From: Synchiropus splendidus
Lineage: Eukaryota > Chordata > Actinopteri > Syngnathiformes > Callionymidae
Length of the DNA: 64,000 nucleotides
NCBI RefSeq assembly: GCF_027744825.2
Contig: NC_071345.1
Span: forward strand, 3,979,501-4,043,500
Direction of reading: 5' to 3'
The notes under the pieces are model-generated. The model was not told the origin of the DNA. It searched no databases and saw only the letters and a list, made by a program, of their open reading frames with translations. Positions 12,220-25,700 of the stretch are shown piece by piece (the first letter of the stretch is position 1; each line of letters opens with the position of its first letter). A program made the translations under genes and the position numbers.

Positions 12220-15200
12220 TCTTAAATGCAGGAATTTTTAAGGAGCCCTATCATGCACTTCCTTTCCTTGAGAAAAATCACACTGGTTCAGAGAGTATTT
12301 TGCTAGCAATTTGAATTGTTTGTGCAGTGTTGACCAACTTATAGTTAAAGTTCAAAGAATTCTGTCTCTCTGAAGAGCCTTATGGGCTAGAAAAATGGCT
12401 GATGTGCCATGTCTGCAGTCCATTATGGCCATCAAAAATACCACAATCGCTGAAGTATTTAAAGCAGCTTAAGCAACCTTGTTTGGTAATAAAATCTAAA
12501 GTGACATGACATGATGCTAACTCCTGACTGAGATGTTAAACTGCTGAGATGTTCTCTCCCTCCCTCGCGTTTGATGTTTGTCCTCATTTATTTATTTATT
12601 TATTCCTTCCAAAATGTATTTAAAGTGTTTCAATATGTGCCAAAATCATATTCACTTCAGTTATCAACCCAACGATCCTTTGAGTGGGCTGCTTGAACAC
12701 ACACTGTTTCCTGAGGCAGGAAGCCTGTTGTCAGTGTTTCATCTTGCTTCAGATAAAACATGGAAAAGCACAATAGATTCCCTTTAAAACAATCACTGTC
12801 ATTTGAAGCTGTCGGTGATCCATAACTTAAACCCAAAGAAAAGCATGAAATGATAATTGGCCACCAGGTTCCAACAGCCTGTTTGTTCCCATGGGAGAAG
12901 ACGCTGCGGCAAACACATGGCAAACATTAGGCAGCAAGTGGAGCGCTCATAAACGCTGAAATTGTGCATATCTGTTGTTTTTATTCACAGCGGTGTGTGT
13001 GGATTGCTCTGGCCACCAGTTTGATAGCGGTGGTCTCCTGGTTTGGTCGCTCAGTCAACACTGGAATGGTCGCGTCCCCCATCTGCTCTCCCCCACGAAC
13101 CGTGTGAGAAAGCGTCTTTTATAGCTCACTAACTGAGCTCCTTGAAATTAAAAACGTGCGAAGGTTGCTTTCTGCTCCTGTTCAATCTGGCACCCGCTTC
13201 AACTTTAACTGACTGAAGGATACACAAAACACCAGAGGGTTTGGTGTTGCATGTGCGTGCGCACGGATTGGCCGCACATAAATACGTGTATGTTTGTGCG
13301 TGTGGTAAAAGCCCCTCATTCTACCTCACATCCCCATAAACATCCTGCTGCAACTCTCTCGTGGTTTGTTTATGAGCTCAGCCTCTTCAAACAAAAGCCC
13401 ACACAGGAGGTCCGTCTCATCTTGTCTGACAACGGGAGCGTCTCGGTCATCCATCCCATCACTTGCCCAAACCTCTATGAATTTAATACGTGTCTGAAAT
13501 GAGCTGGAATCGATGATTTCTTTGGGGTGGAATATTGCAAATTCCTGCTTTAATAGGGCCATGTGGCTCTGGAATTACACTGGCAGCACTGCGTCGACTT
13601 TCCATGTGCGCGGCAAGATCTCACTGCGAGGACCCTGCCTGCCACGACATAATAAGTTGTATGATTCCTCGACAAACCCAGGGAGATAAGAACCGGCTGT
13701 AATTACCATAATGATACAGAAATTGTTTCCCCTCCACCCGACCATCACGTCACGCAGCAGACGCCACTGGATAGGTTTCAGCTTATGATAGGAAAGAGCC
13801 GTTATCTCCGGGTAAACTTTCAGCTGGGGTCCTAATGTGAAGATTATAATTCCCCCTCAAGGCTGTTAAAAAAGTTGTGTGCTTTTATGTTGCGAAAATT
13901 GAAGTCTGAAGTGATAATTTTATAGTTTTATTAGCTGTTCCGTGCCAGCTTTTAAGGTCACACTGCTGTCACAACAGTTGAGTGTGTCTGACAGAGGCAG
14001 TTATCAGGATTCCCAAACTAGAATAAGCGGCAGAGGAAACATAATAACTTGTAGTTTTAATTGATCAGATGGAACTACAGATTGATGTCCCATGATACAC
14101 TGCAGCCGTTAAACCTCTGATAGTTAACATTCTGATAGCCAAAGGCTTTGATTTATTTATTTATTTGTATTTAGGCTACTTGACGAAACTGTCACATCTG
14201 CTTCAGTTCTCTGAAGTTTGGGTCGAAGTTGAAGGTGACACTGTACTGTACCACTTGTACCAGACCTCAGTCGTGTTTTCTGGAATTTTACAAAATGAAT
14301 AAGTTAAGTTTAAAAAGTCTGACCTTGGCTCTGTTGCCCAGATTATGAAAATCAGACAAGCATGCTTTGATCACAATCCAAGAACACAACTTCAGCTCTG
14401 CTGTACTGGTCCCGGTCCAGAAGTCAGGCTTCATTCTCCTCCGGCATCATAAATAATTCCTGTCGTGACACGGAGGAGAATCAGTGGAGCCCTGGAGTTT
14501 AGGTTTCTCATAACAGAGGTTATTGAACGTGGGTTCTGTGGGGGAGGATCACGCCAACATTGAATCTATTTACATGACCTTTGGTGGAGCAGTGAAGCAC
14601 CGTTGAGTGTTTTTCAAAGTCGTCGTGATGAAGCGCTTTTGTGTTCTGGTCACCGACAAAAGAGTCCAGATATGTTTCAGAAGAAACGTCTGGTGCTCTG
14701 TGTGCAGTCGGTCTGTAAAGATGAAGACTTCAAGCGTCTGAGTTTGTTTAGCGTGAATGTATGTTTGCACACAGTAGTTTGACTGAAAGCTGGCGAAAAA
14801 TTGTCCTCCAAAGCCGCCTCCCCTTGAGCCTCCAAGTGCTTTCTGTCTAGGAGAGCCAGCATTCCTAACCAGCTGATAAAGTTTGCCCCAAAGGAATTCT
14901 GCCAGAGCTAGTTTCTTCCCATAAACTGAACTTGTTTGTTGTACTATGCTCAGGGACCTTGTTGCCGAAGATTGGAAGCCACTCACCGCCTACAACAGAG
15001 ATTAAAGCTAAGGCAAATCAACAGTAACTTGTGGTGAAACTACTGCAGTGGTTGTCAGTTAAGGGGTTTGTGTATAGGATTGTTGGGCTGATGGGGAAAT
15101 CTTAGGTGGCATTGAAGTTGGAGCTGAAGGGGCAGGGGATTATATTGCCACTGAGGTTGTGACTTCTTCAGCCGGGCACAGTGCGGTAATTGCAGGCAGT

Positions 15201-17626
15201 GAACGGATTTGAAACCCTTGACCCGGGGTCAAGCATCGAGCTCTGACCAATGGGCTGCAGTGGCTCTGTATCTCTCCATATTATCTTATAGCAACATCAG
15301 CCAACATTAACAACACGTTTTGTCACTGTGTCGCATGAAAGTTGATCAGTCATGTGCACTGGAAGTAACACGGCACCACTTCCAGCCATCCCTGAATCTG
15401 ATCTAATAGTGATCCAAATGACCGTCTGGATCCAGGATGTTTTTTAAAGGAAGCCCTCTTATTTTTCAGCAATAGTCGTCCACCCTTATGGTTAACATTC
15501 ATTATATGTCCTGTTTCATTGTGTTGAATCTCAAAATGGAATAATGTTTCTGTTCATTTTTAACATAGATATTCAGTTGCTCAATATTTTTGCATTCAAA
15601 CAGAGGGAAAGCTTGTACTGCAGTGCTACAGCAAAGGCATTTTAAAAGTTCCTTGGAAGTGCGAAATAACAACTGGGGGTCTCTCATAATAGTCAAGGCA
15701 AACAAAACACTGTGACCTGCACAAATGTGAAATGCAGGCCAAGCCTCAAAGAATGTTAACACGGCAGACGCAGAGTATCAGACACATGCGCCGGTCAAAC
15801 ACCACCAACACACAAAGTTTAGATAAAGACCACAGAGGAAGCTGTGGGAGTGGATAGAAAAGAACAATAAGAACAATCGGGATAAAGGTAAAAGTCATAT
15901 AATTTTACTGACATGCTGTTTAGAGTATAGTCAGCCTCATGAGAACATTGTTTGTTACTACATCTGAAAGCATGTTGTTTGTTTGGTTGTGTACCATGTA
16001 ATCCTTCCTATTTATAATAGCAGAGATACAGTGGCTGCCTCCAACACCCCACCGCAGGAATGTTAATCTTCCCATTGGCTTTGGTCAAGAGTCCAGTGGC
16101 CTGTTCATTGAGCGACACGCAGTAAGACGGGGTCCAACCAAGTATCTCTGGGAGACTTTCAGTCAGACGCAAGCACCAAAAGCCCATAAATGATATCTCA
16201 CTTTGCAGCTACCCCGACTTATTTGGAAGCTCTCTGACAATCTAAACTGTTAATCTCTTGCTATGGAATATTGGCTTCATCATAAATCCCCATCCAGACA
16301 CATCTGTGGGACGGTGAAAGACGTTTAAGTAAACGTCATTTGTCTGCCAACCGCAATGACTTTCTTGTAATGTTAGTGCGCTGCCCTCAGACTCTTCTCA
16401 TTGTGGGGGATTTTAGTTTGACTCATTTACCACAGCACTGTCCAAAGCATTTATAGCTGTAAAAGTCAAGAGCAACAAACCTGAGACAAAAGCTATATTG
16501 ACTGTACTCCCTCAGTGTAAAGTTCAAAACTCCTCTCGTGGGTTTTAAATGCCTCTTGTGTGGAATTAGCTGTTAGTTTAGTCACAGTTTGCGTGCAGCT
16601 ATTATGTTGTTTTCTCATAATTGCAGTCATTCGTAAAGGAACAACGATCATGAGGCTGGTAGCTCCTCCCATTATCTGCTGGCCAAGTACTCTAGGTGTG
16701 AGTGATGCTCCGTGGGTTTTCACTCCCGGGTGATTTACGCTTCATTTCCTCTTCTTACGCTTTCCTGCCATTATCTGTGTCCACACTGAGTGTCCAAGAT
16801 TTAAAAATAGACTTTTGCAATCTCAGCAGTTCTGCTATCAGAGGTGCCAAAGTCTGCTTCGCCCTGGTCTGTCTACTGTATTCGGACGGTATTCGAAGTA
16901 TTGTGTGTTTATTTTCAAACATATATTGTTCATTGAAACAGTGGAGTGATGAACTCTGAACTGTCAAGCCTTGTAGGAGTCGTTGACCGGACTTTTTCAG
17001 TCAGTGCGCTCAGTCGATCTCCTCCGCTGCTGCCTGAGTGGAATGCTAAGCTCAGCGGTCCTCCCCTGGTCCTCTAATGAGATCAGGTCTCCCAGCTGTT
17101 CTGTCACAGACTTGGTGACTCCTCACGTCCAGAGTGGAGGCAGACACACAGCCGAGCGGACGAGACAGCAGCAGAAACACGCCGTCAAGTATGTGTGAGG
17201 GAAAGCAGACGCGCCATACGAGATTTGTGATGAACCTCTGGGTGTAGTTTGGGTCAAGTGAGGTGTTGCTCATCATCATTTAGCAATATACACTTGCTTA
17301 TTGTGTTGCTGCTGTCTAAGTTCTGTCGCTTTTAAGGTTTAAAGAATAACATAACGATTCATATAAACTTTACCTGAGCTTCAACAGTTGCAGTGCATGA
17401 TGGGAAATGTCTTTAAAGATAAAAATAATGAGAGTATATAAGGACCATGTAGTAGCTATTTGTTGTCCAAAGGAGATGAGACACCTTTAGACCTTTATTT
17501 TTACTTTTTATTTATTTATTTGTAATAGGTTGTCATAATCCGTTTAGAACGAATACCCCCTCTTGTTCCAGGAAGCCTGATTGTCTCTATTTATGTCAAC
17601 CTCATTTTCTGGACGTGAAGGGGAAC
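12220..17626. other. Intergenic, no gene seen
   Basis: No exon could be supported, including in the 138-codon minus-strand frame at 14570-14986. ATTT repeats occur at 12585-12604 and 14150-14168. Two stretches (13640-13860 and 16200-16380) have the non-repetitive, motif-dense look of conserved non-coding DNA and are listed as findings. Confidence 0.55.
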
Positions 17627-17765
17627 GCTGGACCCGATCCCAGCTGGCAGGAGACAAAAGTCGGGGGGCACCCTGGGCGCATGGCCAGTCCATTTCAGGA
17701 CCAACAAACGGACAACCGCTCACATTCACACCTATTGACAATTTGGAGGCACGGTCTAATCCGGA
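17627..17765 (-). repeat. Copy of a common teleost interspersed repeat
   Basis: The blocks gatcccagctggcaggag, ggggggcaccctgggcgc, ccagtccatttcagg, cacattcacacctattgaca and tttggaggcac occur in the order known from a repeat abundant in many fish genomes (GATCCCAGCTG..GGGGTACACCCTGG..CCAGTCCATC..CACACCTATGGACAATTT). The orientation is opposite to the copy at 18709. The repeat class is not resolved here. Confidence 0.6.
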
Positions 17766-18708
17766 GGACACTAGACTGCCAACTTGTGCGAGCACGCTGA
17801 GGACATAAAAACACACGGAGTGGAAAATGTGCATTTGCTTCGGTGACTTTATGTACAGTAGTTGCCTTTTTCCTCACCTTTTTTCTTGGTTTACTATAGT
17901 TCACATGATGAAAAATGTTGATGTAATGTCCTCATAAGTTGATCCATTCACTTATGCTTATCTAAAGCTGAGCCGTGGGGCAGCAGCAGGAGTTGAGGTG
18001 TAGATTTCCCTTGCGGGTCGTGGATGCCACGTATCTCATTGTTGAGTTGAGTCCTACTACCTTCCAAGAGTCCAGGTATCACTGTGCAGCTTGATCCTTC
18101 TGGGAGTGAAATACCTCCCCCAACTGCGTCAGTCTAGTTTCACTACATTTCTAATTACTACTGCTTGGTAGGAAAAAAACAAGTTTATCTGGGATTTCTT
18201 TTTTTTACCGAGTCATTTTATAATTGTATAATCATGTTTTATTATGATTTGCGAACACAAGTCCTGCACAGTCCATCTGTTTATGGTCTTGAATTCGACA
18301 GTTGAACTCTGGTGTCAAAACTGCTGAGCCGTTGGATCTGCCAAACTAGAGCTAAAACACATTAATGACCTGTGCTCAGCAGCGAGGGGTACTCCACTGT
18401 ACCTTTTCCAAAAAGGGGAAGAATGAGCCATAAGCTCATTAACTGTACGAGCTGGCTGCTGTTGCTGCTGCTGTCAAATGAGCTGTGACTGGAGTGAGAC
18501 GTTGGCCAGGCCAGCGTGAGCGATAAGAGTGAGAACGAATGTGAAACCTTGAAAATCACGTGACCCATTGAAAGGATTTCGAAAGGAACTTTTGAGGAGG
18601 GGAGTTTACTAGAAGTCATGAGGCATGGAGTAAATATGACTCACACATGATGAAGCCTGCTTGTATTGAAGAGACATGAAGCAAGTGGAACTGCTTCAAG
18701 ATGTCCGT

Positions 18709-18965
18709 TCTCTGGTGGCAGCATGGTGGGCTTATGGTTAGTGACCTTGGAGTGAACCATGGAGCTTCCATGTTCTGCTTGTGCTGCGTGGGTTCCCTTC
18801 AGGCACTGTGGTTTCCTCCCACAGTCAAAAATTGCAGGTTATTTGGTAGCTTCAAATCTACTGGTGTGAGTTTGATCTATGCAGATTGATAACCAGTCCA
18901 GGGTCTTCCCTGCCTCCTGCCCTGAGTAGCTGGGATCAGCTCTACACTGTCATAATGGCAGGGAA
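18709..18965 (+). repeat. Copy of the same teleost interspersed repeat, opposite orientation
   Basis: It begins ctggtggcagcatggtgggc, includes ctgcgtgggttcccttcagg, tttcctcccacagtcaaaa and ccagtccagggtcttccc, and ends near gctgggatcagctc. This is the full order of blocks of the family, with many substitutions. With 17627-17765 it makes an inverted pair about 0.95 kb apart. Confidence 0.6.
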
Positions 18966-19379
18966 TAAAACAATGAATCTTTGTACGTCCGATGAGGTGG
19001 ATTTGTGTTAGATCGTCTTGGCTTTAATGCTAGGAGGCTACTTTTAGGAACATGGAAAACCTTTTGGTGGGAGCAACTGGTTGAAACTGAATTTATTCTC
19101 GTTTAGCAAACATGGGATTTAAGGACACTATTCTGACATAAAAATAGTCTTCTGTAAATCAGTGTATCAGAGGACCTATGAATAGCAAATGACCTTCTCC
19201 CAGGACCGAAACAAGCCCCGGGGCCTCCTGTTCCAGTGTGTGAAATCACTTGAGAGAGGTGGAAAATATCTCATGATGCCAGTGAAATCCACTTGAATGG
19301 AAATGAAATGGCTTGTGTTGAATCGAGCAGGCTGTTAGGGAGGAGAGGAAAGGTGGGAGGGGGAGACACGTTCGTAGAG

Positions 19380-19601
19380 GGAGCGGGAGAGGAGGGGGGG
19401 GGGGGGGGGGGGGGGAGTTTGGGCTGGCATGACGGCTGCTGGCCCCCTGACAGGAAACTTTGCGAGCTCCACACTCCTGCAGAGTCTCCAAAAAAATGCA
19501 CTTGACGGGACGTTGCGCGAACTTTCATCACTGAGAAGAAGCCGGGACTTTTGGATCCAGCTGCGGTTACTCTGAATCGGACTCCGCGAGCGCACGCCGG
19601 G
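19380..19601 (+). promoter_or_regulatory. emilin1: Probable emilin1 5' UTR / proximal promoter with a 22-base G run
   Basis: The 220 bases before the emilin1 start include an uninterrupted run of 22 guanines at 19394-19415 and then GC-richer sequence leading to the ATG. No convincing TATA box was seen and the transcription start cannot be fixed by eye. The G run could form a G-quadruplex or an R-loop. It is also a place where read or assembly length errors are common. Confidence 0.45.
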
Positions 19602-19711
19602 ATGGGGACGCTGTTTTACCTGCTGCTGGTCGCGATGTTGCGGCAGACTTGCGGTCTCGGTTACGTGGAGTCCACCATCCAGAGCGGCCACCGAGCTGCC
19701 AGCAGACACAG
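19602..19711 (+). CDS. emilin1: emilin1 exon 1: signal peptide and start of mature protein
   Basis: This exon encodes 36 codons plus two bases. The protein starts [13 protein letters not shown], a short hydrophobic core typical of a secretory signal peptide, with cleavage likely around residues 18-21 (Cys-Gly-Leu-Gly). It ends just before the EMI domain with Ala-Ser-Arg-His-Arg, the arginine being split by the intron (AG|G). The donor is CAG|gtgggc at 19712. The join to exon 2 recreates the HRNWCAY sequence expected at the EMI boundary, which fixes both the frame and the 12.7 kb first intron. Confidence 0.93.
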
Positions 19712-22700
19712 GTGGGCGAACCGCCGCAAAACACGTTGCGTCTTAAACCTTGCAACTCTGCTCGTGTGACCCCCATAATCCGGAGACCTGGGTTTGAAAG
19801 TCTTGTTTCTCGCCAGAGCGCGTTCTTTAACACCTTTAACTTTCTCCAATGTTGAACTTTATTTCCATGTTACGAAGAAGAACAAGTTGGATTATTGTCG
19901 CTCTCATGCTTTGAATGAGGCCACATGAAAACGAGGGTGGTCCCCGTTTTTTAAACCCCGACGGAGACCCCTAGAGACCCCTAAGGGTTTCACCGTTGCC
20001 ATTAAAGGTCATTGAGTGATTGAAAGAAGTCGCTTTAAAGCGTCTTTGTACACTGACTTTAACAGCCATTGCTTGGAAAAGGACGTTTAAAATGTCAATC
20101 TTTATTTAGAATCTTAATTTAAGCAAAAAGAAAAACAAAAAAAATGCATGATGATGTATGGCTGTTTACTGTATTTACAAAAATTTAACACATAACTTGA
20201 AATAAGTAAGTTCAGTTCACATGTAATCTGACTGTCACATGATCAATTCCCAATATCCCATTTTGATCAATGATCTGGAATCTGAAGTGTTTTGTCAACG
20301 GCATGTGAGAGTGGACTTTCATTTCCTTGTTGACAGAAATAACAACTGTAAATGAGGTTTTATAATCTGCTATATTTATGTTGTGTTTTCTGTTTTTAGG
20401 TATAAAATGTATTCTCTGCCACATGAATATACTGTATACTATGTGCTGATAGGTTCACTATTCCGCTGAACCAATCCTCTGGAGGAGGGCTGCAGGGGTG
20501 GTGCATAGTTTTCTTTTATTAGTTAGTAATAACATGACGACGATGATAAATAATAATTTTCCTAAACCAGAAAGCTAATGTCTTCATTCATAAATGGAGT
20601 GTTTTGTATGACTGAAAAAAGTCCCTTCTACTGGGACTAACCAGCAGTGACGTACAAATGATTTAGGAAAATATGGAGTCACTTTCAATTTCAGTGGGAA
20701 TTTATTCCTGGCCAGTAGGTCTATGATTTGACTTCCTGATGATGTGTCAGTGGCTCAAGAGGTCTGGGTGATTCACAGGGGCCTTACAGCTACTGGGACT
20801 CATGGGAATTGCAGTTGTGGGCTGTTTTCATGGGGAACCAGCAGATTAAGTAACTCCAATGAAGGATAATTGTCTCTGTTGCGGTTAAGACAATATTAAT
20901 CCAGGAGTCAAATCATGTGTTGCAGCGGAAAACTGTCGGTGCATGACTGGGAGGGACATTTTGAATTTAATGGGAGAAATAAATAGCTATAAAGATTAAG
21001 AAAGGGTGAGAATATTGTTCTTTGAGGTCGCCATCTTGACCTTTTGTGGCTATCTTCTTCTCACTCTTGATTCCCAGAGTGTGTGTAAGAGGAAACTATA
21101 CTTTGGATCCTGAGAACATGTCATGTTTCTTCCAGAGGTTCTGCTCAGTTCTGAATATGTTTTTGTTTTATCTTTTTAAAAGCAGAACTTACTGCTTTGG
21201 TTTGCTATTTTCGGATCCTAATTAGTATATTTGTGAAGGTTCTTATTCAACCAAGTCCTTGGAACTGACCTGGGGACTCAGAAAAAGGGACATCAGAATT
21301 CATGATGTAAAAATATTCAAAAGGCTTCTTCAGTTTCTCCACATTTTCTCTGTAGCCTCCATTTAGGGTGAGAAGTTTGGTCATGAAGAGAAGCTAATTT
21401 TGGGTGGCCGAGGCATCCTCCTCAGTGATGCCTCCCTAGTGAGAGGTGGTCGTGCCCAACTGAGAGGATGTCCTGGGGTACACACCCAGAAGTATTTCCT
21501 ATTAAATAAATGTTTATTTCTGTCTAGTAGCGGCCAGTAATCCTGGAGGGTTTGAAGCTTTGCATCTAAAGCTTCAGAGATCATCGGTCATGCCTTCATG
21601 TATGTTTTTATGTCCTTAAACGCTCATGTGTTGTTAGCATGTAATGGAGCCTCTGCCTGAGGGGCCCGTCGGTGACCCCTGCTGCTGTGTGTGTAGTTTG
21701 TCCCTTCACGAACAAGGCAAATTGATTGGCCGATTGTTGGATGAGATGTGTTTTTGGAATGAATAACAGGGTGCAAGCTCATCTACAGTACCTCACATGT
21801 GGTCTGCATCCGCCTGCATGCCTGCATGTGTTTATAGTTAGCGTGTGTGCGGGGCGAGCCGGGAGTCTGCGAGTAGAGCTTCTGAAATATGAGCTTCTAT
21901 CAGGTTTCTCACCACATCAGAGCCGAGCTGGCTACTGCAGGGATTCTGCCAGGTGATGAGACATGGATGGCTCACCGCTTTGGTGGTAGTCGGAGCTGAA
22001 CTGCAGCGGTGAAGAAAGGAAAACAGGAGAGGAAGAAGAAGCGAGGCTTATTGGGAAACAAAGCACAAGTCAGTCTTTGATCAACTGAGATTGAGTGAAG
22101 ACGACTTGTCAATCAATAAAATCCGATGACACAAGACAACAGTCTGGATAAGAAGGAGATTATTTTCCAATTGAGGTTTGAGAGGATGGGGCAGGATCTG
22201 GAAGAGGGTGTTTGAATCCAGTTGGCTATGAAGAAGTCAGCATGGTCAGGCTGTCATGTACACACACATACACACACACGCCGATACACACAAACACAGA
22301 GTGACGCATCGGACAGAAGAATTCGCTGGCCCGTGGCCGTGCAGTTTGGCCCCGTGACATCTGTTTGAACTGGATTGATCTGTTTTGACAGATGTGTGAA
22401 GTATTTCTTAAGCGCAGCGGCCAGTTGAATGAACTGATGACATCCACCGGGCTCTAATGGAGGGGGGGGTACGAGAGGAACCCAGTGCTGTCTGACATAT
22501 CTCCTGCCAAAATGTCAGGGATTTGTATCATCCTGAGGAAAGTGCCTGCTTGGGTGCAGGTGCAACTGTTTTGTCTCACAGGGAGTGTAGATGACAAGAC
22601 TGGAGATCACCACTGGGGGGAGCCTTAAGTAGATACAGATCAGTCCCATTTTCAAATCTCTGCCGTGACAGATGGAAATTTCAGCTTACTTTGTTAGAAA

Positions 22701-25700
22701 TATCAATTATGATTGCCTTTGATTCTCCATTTGTCCCTTAGCTTTGTTTGTTCTCTGTTTGTAAGAATAGGTATTGTCATAAAAACAAATACACACTGCA
22801 CTGTGTGAGCTTTAAATGCTCACTTTGAAACAAAACATGCAATTGAAATCAGTTGAAGAATGGTGTGGGAATGATAGTACCCCAACTGCTGTAGTATGAT
22901 CAGTATGCTGCTGACTAGTAATATACAAAGCCATTTAAAGTTAGCTATAATTGTACGCAATTATCAACGCAAGTTTCTCATGTTTTGAAGAAAGATGAAG
23001 TGGGTTTTGGCACTGTTGGGTTCAGTATGTAGCCGACCGATGGCTAGCTAAAGGCGTATTTACTGGCTGTCGTAGAACACAGTCATGAAGTCTGGAATCG
23101 TTGTTGAGATATTTGCGTTACTGTAATGTGATCTGTTTTGTTAGTAGAATGTCTGGCCCATCTCTACTTCTGGGGTCGACCAACCCTTTCTTATGTACTA
23201 ATTTAAAACAGTCAATGATGGCTGCTGCAGCACATTTCCTCACCTATAAAGTGACACAGAATTGAAGTCAACACCAACCTCTGTCACCTTTACCTTATCT
23301 GTTGTCACAACGATCTTCTTCATGTCCTGTTCTTCCACTGCCAGCATTCTCTGTCCACTGTCTTTCCTCATCTGTCTGCCACATCAAACTATACTATAAC
23401 CGCACCATGACATTTACAAAGATTTCAATATTTCATCATATATTTAACAATTATATATGACTACTTACACAGTAATTCAAACTTAAAGCGGATAATCAGT
23501 TTCTATTTTACTGATCAGAAACATGAATGCACATGTACAACTGAATAACTGAAAACCTGAGGTCCGTGTTGGTGTGGGAGGAGTCACCTGCTTCTGGTGC
23601 CGTTCTGCAGCCACAAACCATTCCTACTGACCAACGCTGTTTTTCTTGGAGATGAAATCCCCTAACTCTGCTCTTCTGGTCCAACTGAATCTCGATCTTT
23701 TTCAGAAGTTGAGCAACCCTACCGCAATCCACGAGTGAAATGGAACAGAATAGCCAAGTGCAGCAGTTGACAGCAAGATAAGGATCGTGCAATGCATTGT
23801 AGGGCATGGTCTCTATTTTGACTCTTTGTGTACATTTCAGATTGATGTGGGAATGTTCTGCACACCACAGAAAAACAAGCAAACAAACAATCTCAAGATC
23901 CTGTTTGTTTGAAATGACTATTTTCAAGTCATTCCACCCTACCAAACTCCATCTCTAACACTCACTGAAGACATTGTCAAAACGGCCTCAGCTGCTGCCA
24001 CATTTACTATCCTCTCCAGACAGTTGTGTCTTCACACTTCAAACCAGCAAACAGAGGCCATGCACAGCAAGTCAGCCCTGTTTCTAATAACAAGCAACAG
24101 GAGTGGGAGTGTTTGATCCTCAGGCACTTTACCGCTGCTGGATTTGTAAACCAGGTCAGCGCAGTTCACACACATTTGATTTCTATTCCTCTGCTTGTGA
24201 ACAAGAGGGAGCAACTAGTGTCACTTTTATTGCTTTGAAGACACCATTTCTCTTTAGCTCGCTCTCATTAAAATGTGGTTCAGGTTTTTGTCAGAGTCCC
24301 CTGTGATGTAAACCTTGCTTTTCCTTAGGTCACTGGTTCTTCAGTGGAAATTAATAAATCTTGGCTAAATGTAGGTCACAGCTAAATAAGCCCTTCTTAT
24401 GCAGGAAACCAAAGACTGATCGGCGATTAGTAAGTGAACAATTGTGAGCAGGGAGAGGGATTTGTCACCAGTAATTTCACTTGTTTTCTCTTCTGCTTGT
24501 TCATTACGTAAGCACTTTTCACTGGTATTGCTTTCCGTCATTTTTTTCTCAGTCTGGCTCAAATAAAGGTTTGTAATTGGCACTTGAGATAAAGCATTGT
24601 AGAACTAATCCTCACTTGATCTTTGACTCTTTAGGGAGGAGAAGCAAAATTATTCATAACAAATTAGCATAAGCTTTGTTAAAGGTCAGCTGATGATATA
24701 TTTGAAATATCAAATGAAAATTTAGCGCCTGAATGAGAGTAAGAGATCAGTCAAATATTCATAGAGGCTGGATGTTGGACGCAACTCTGAGTTGCTTGTT
24801 ATGAGACGTCTTCACCCGCCTGGCAGATGTTTTCACAAAGCGCTGATTTGACTTTTTGTTTTCTTTTGTGTCATTAGCAGTCCACAAACAAGGTCCTATA
24901 CCTCAGTAGTTGGATGGATTTGGAGACGTTCTGATGAGGAAAATCAAAATAAAAGCTCAAAGAGTCGTGACGGAATCAAGGAAAACTTCATTAACCCTCG
25001 GAGGCTGATTGCACACGAGGAAGAGGTGTGACACACACAGAACAGGATGAGGACGCAAACAAACAAGAGCCTGCTCTAAATACTGAGGTCATCACCCTCT
25101 TGATATTATTTTTATATTCTAAACTTTTGTTTCGACTTATGTCTGATCTGGTGCCTGGAGGACAGTATGTTTAAAATACCAGCGTAAAACCTAGTGTAAT
25201 GTTGCAGGTTTTAGGCTGAGGAGAAGACTCCCCTTTGTCCTGGGATTCTTTTATTTTAACAACCTCAGCGATTGAACTGTCACATCTGATTGAAGTCTGA
25301 TATCAGCTCATCACGGAGAGGCTGCAGAGATAAGCTGCAGCCGGAACATTAGTCTGTATTTTCCACTTTGACTGGCTCTGCTTTAGATATCATCTGTTTG
25401 TTTGACTATCTCTGCCGCCTGGCCTCTCGTTTTTGTTTTTCATTTTACGCTGATTCAGCACCTGCTTCCTGTGCGATGCTTTTCGGTTGCATTATTCTCT
25501 TTTGCTGCACAGTGTGTAGACCCATTCATTCCAGTTGAAAGATACAGTATAAGTGTGAGTGACGAGAACTTAGTGTCGATAGTTTCCTGTTGTTTTTGTT
25601 TTGCATTTCATCTGTACGCTGCGCTGTGCTCTGCTATGTCCAGGTCCATGATGAGGTTGAGTGACAGCGTTGCGCCTTGCTAAAGTGGCTAACTGTGGCA

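Noticed and set aside
14570..14986. 138-codon open frame on the - strand
   Set aside because: No family resemblance, no plausible promoter or splice sites; chance frame in unique intergenic DNA.
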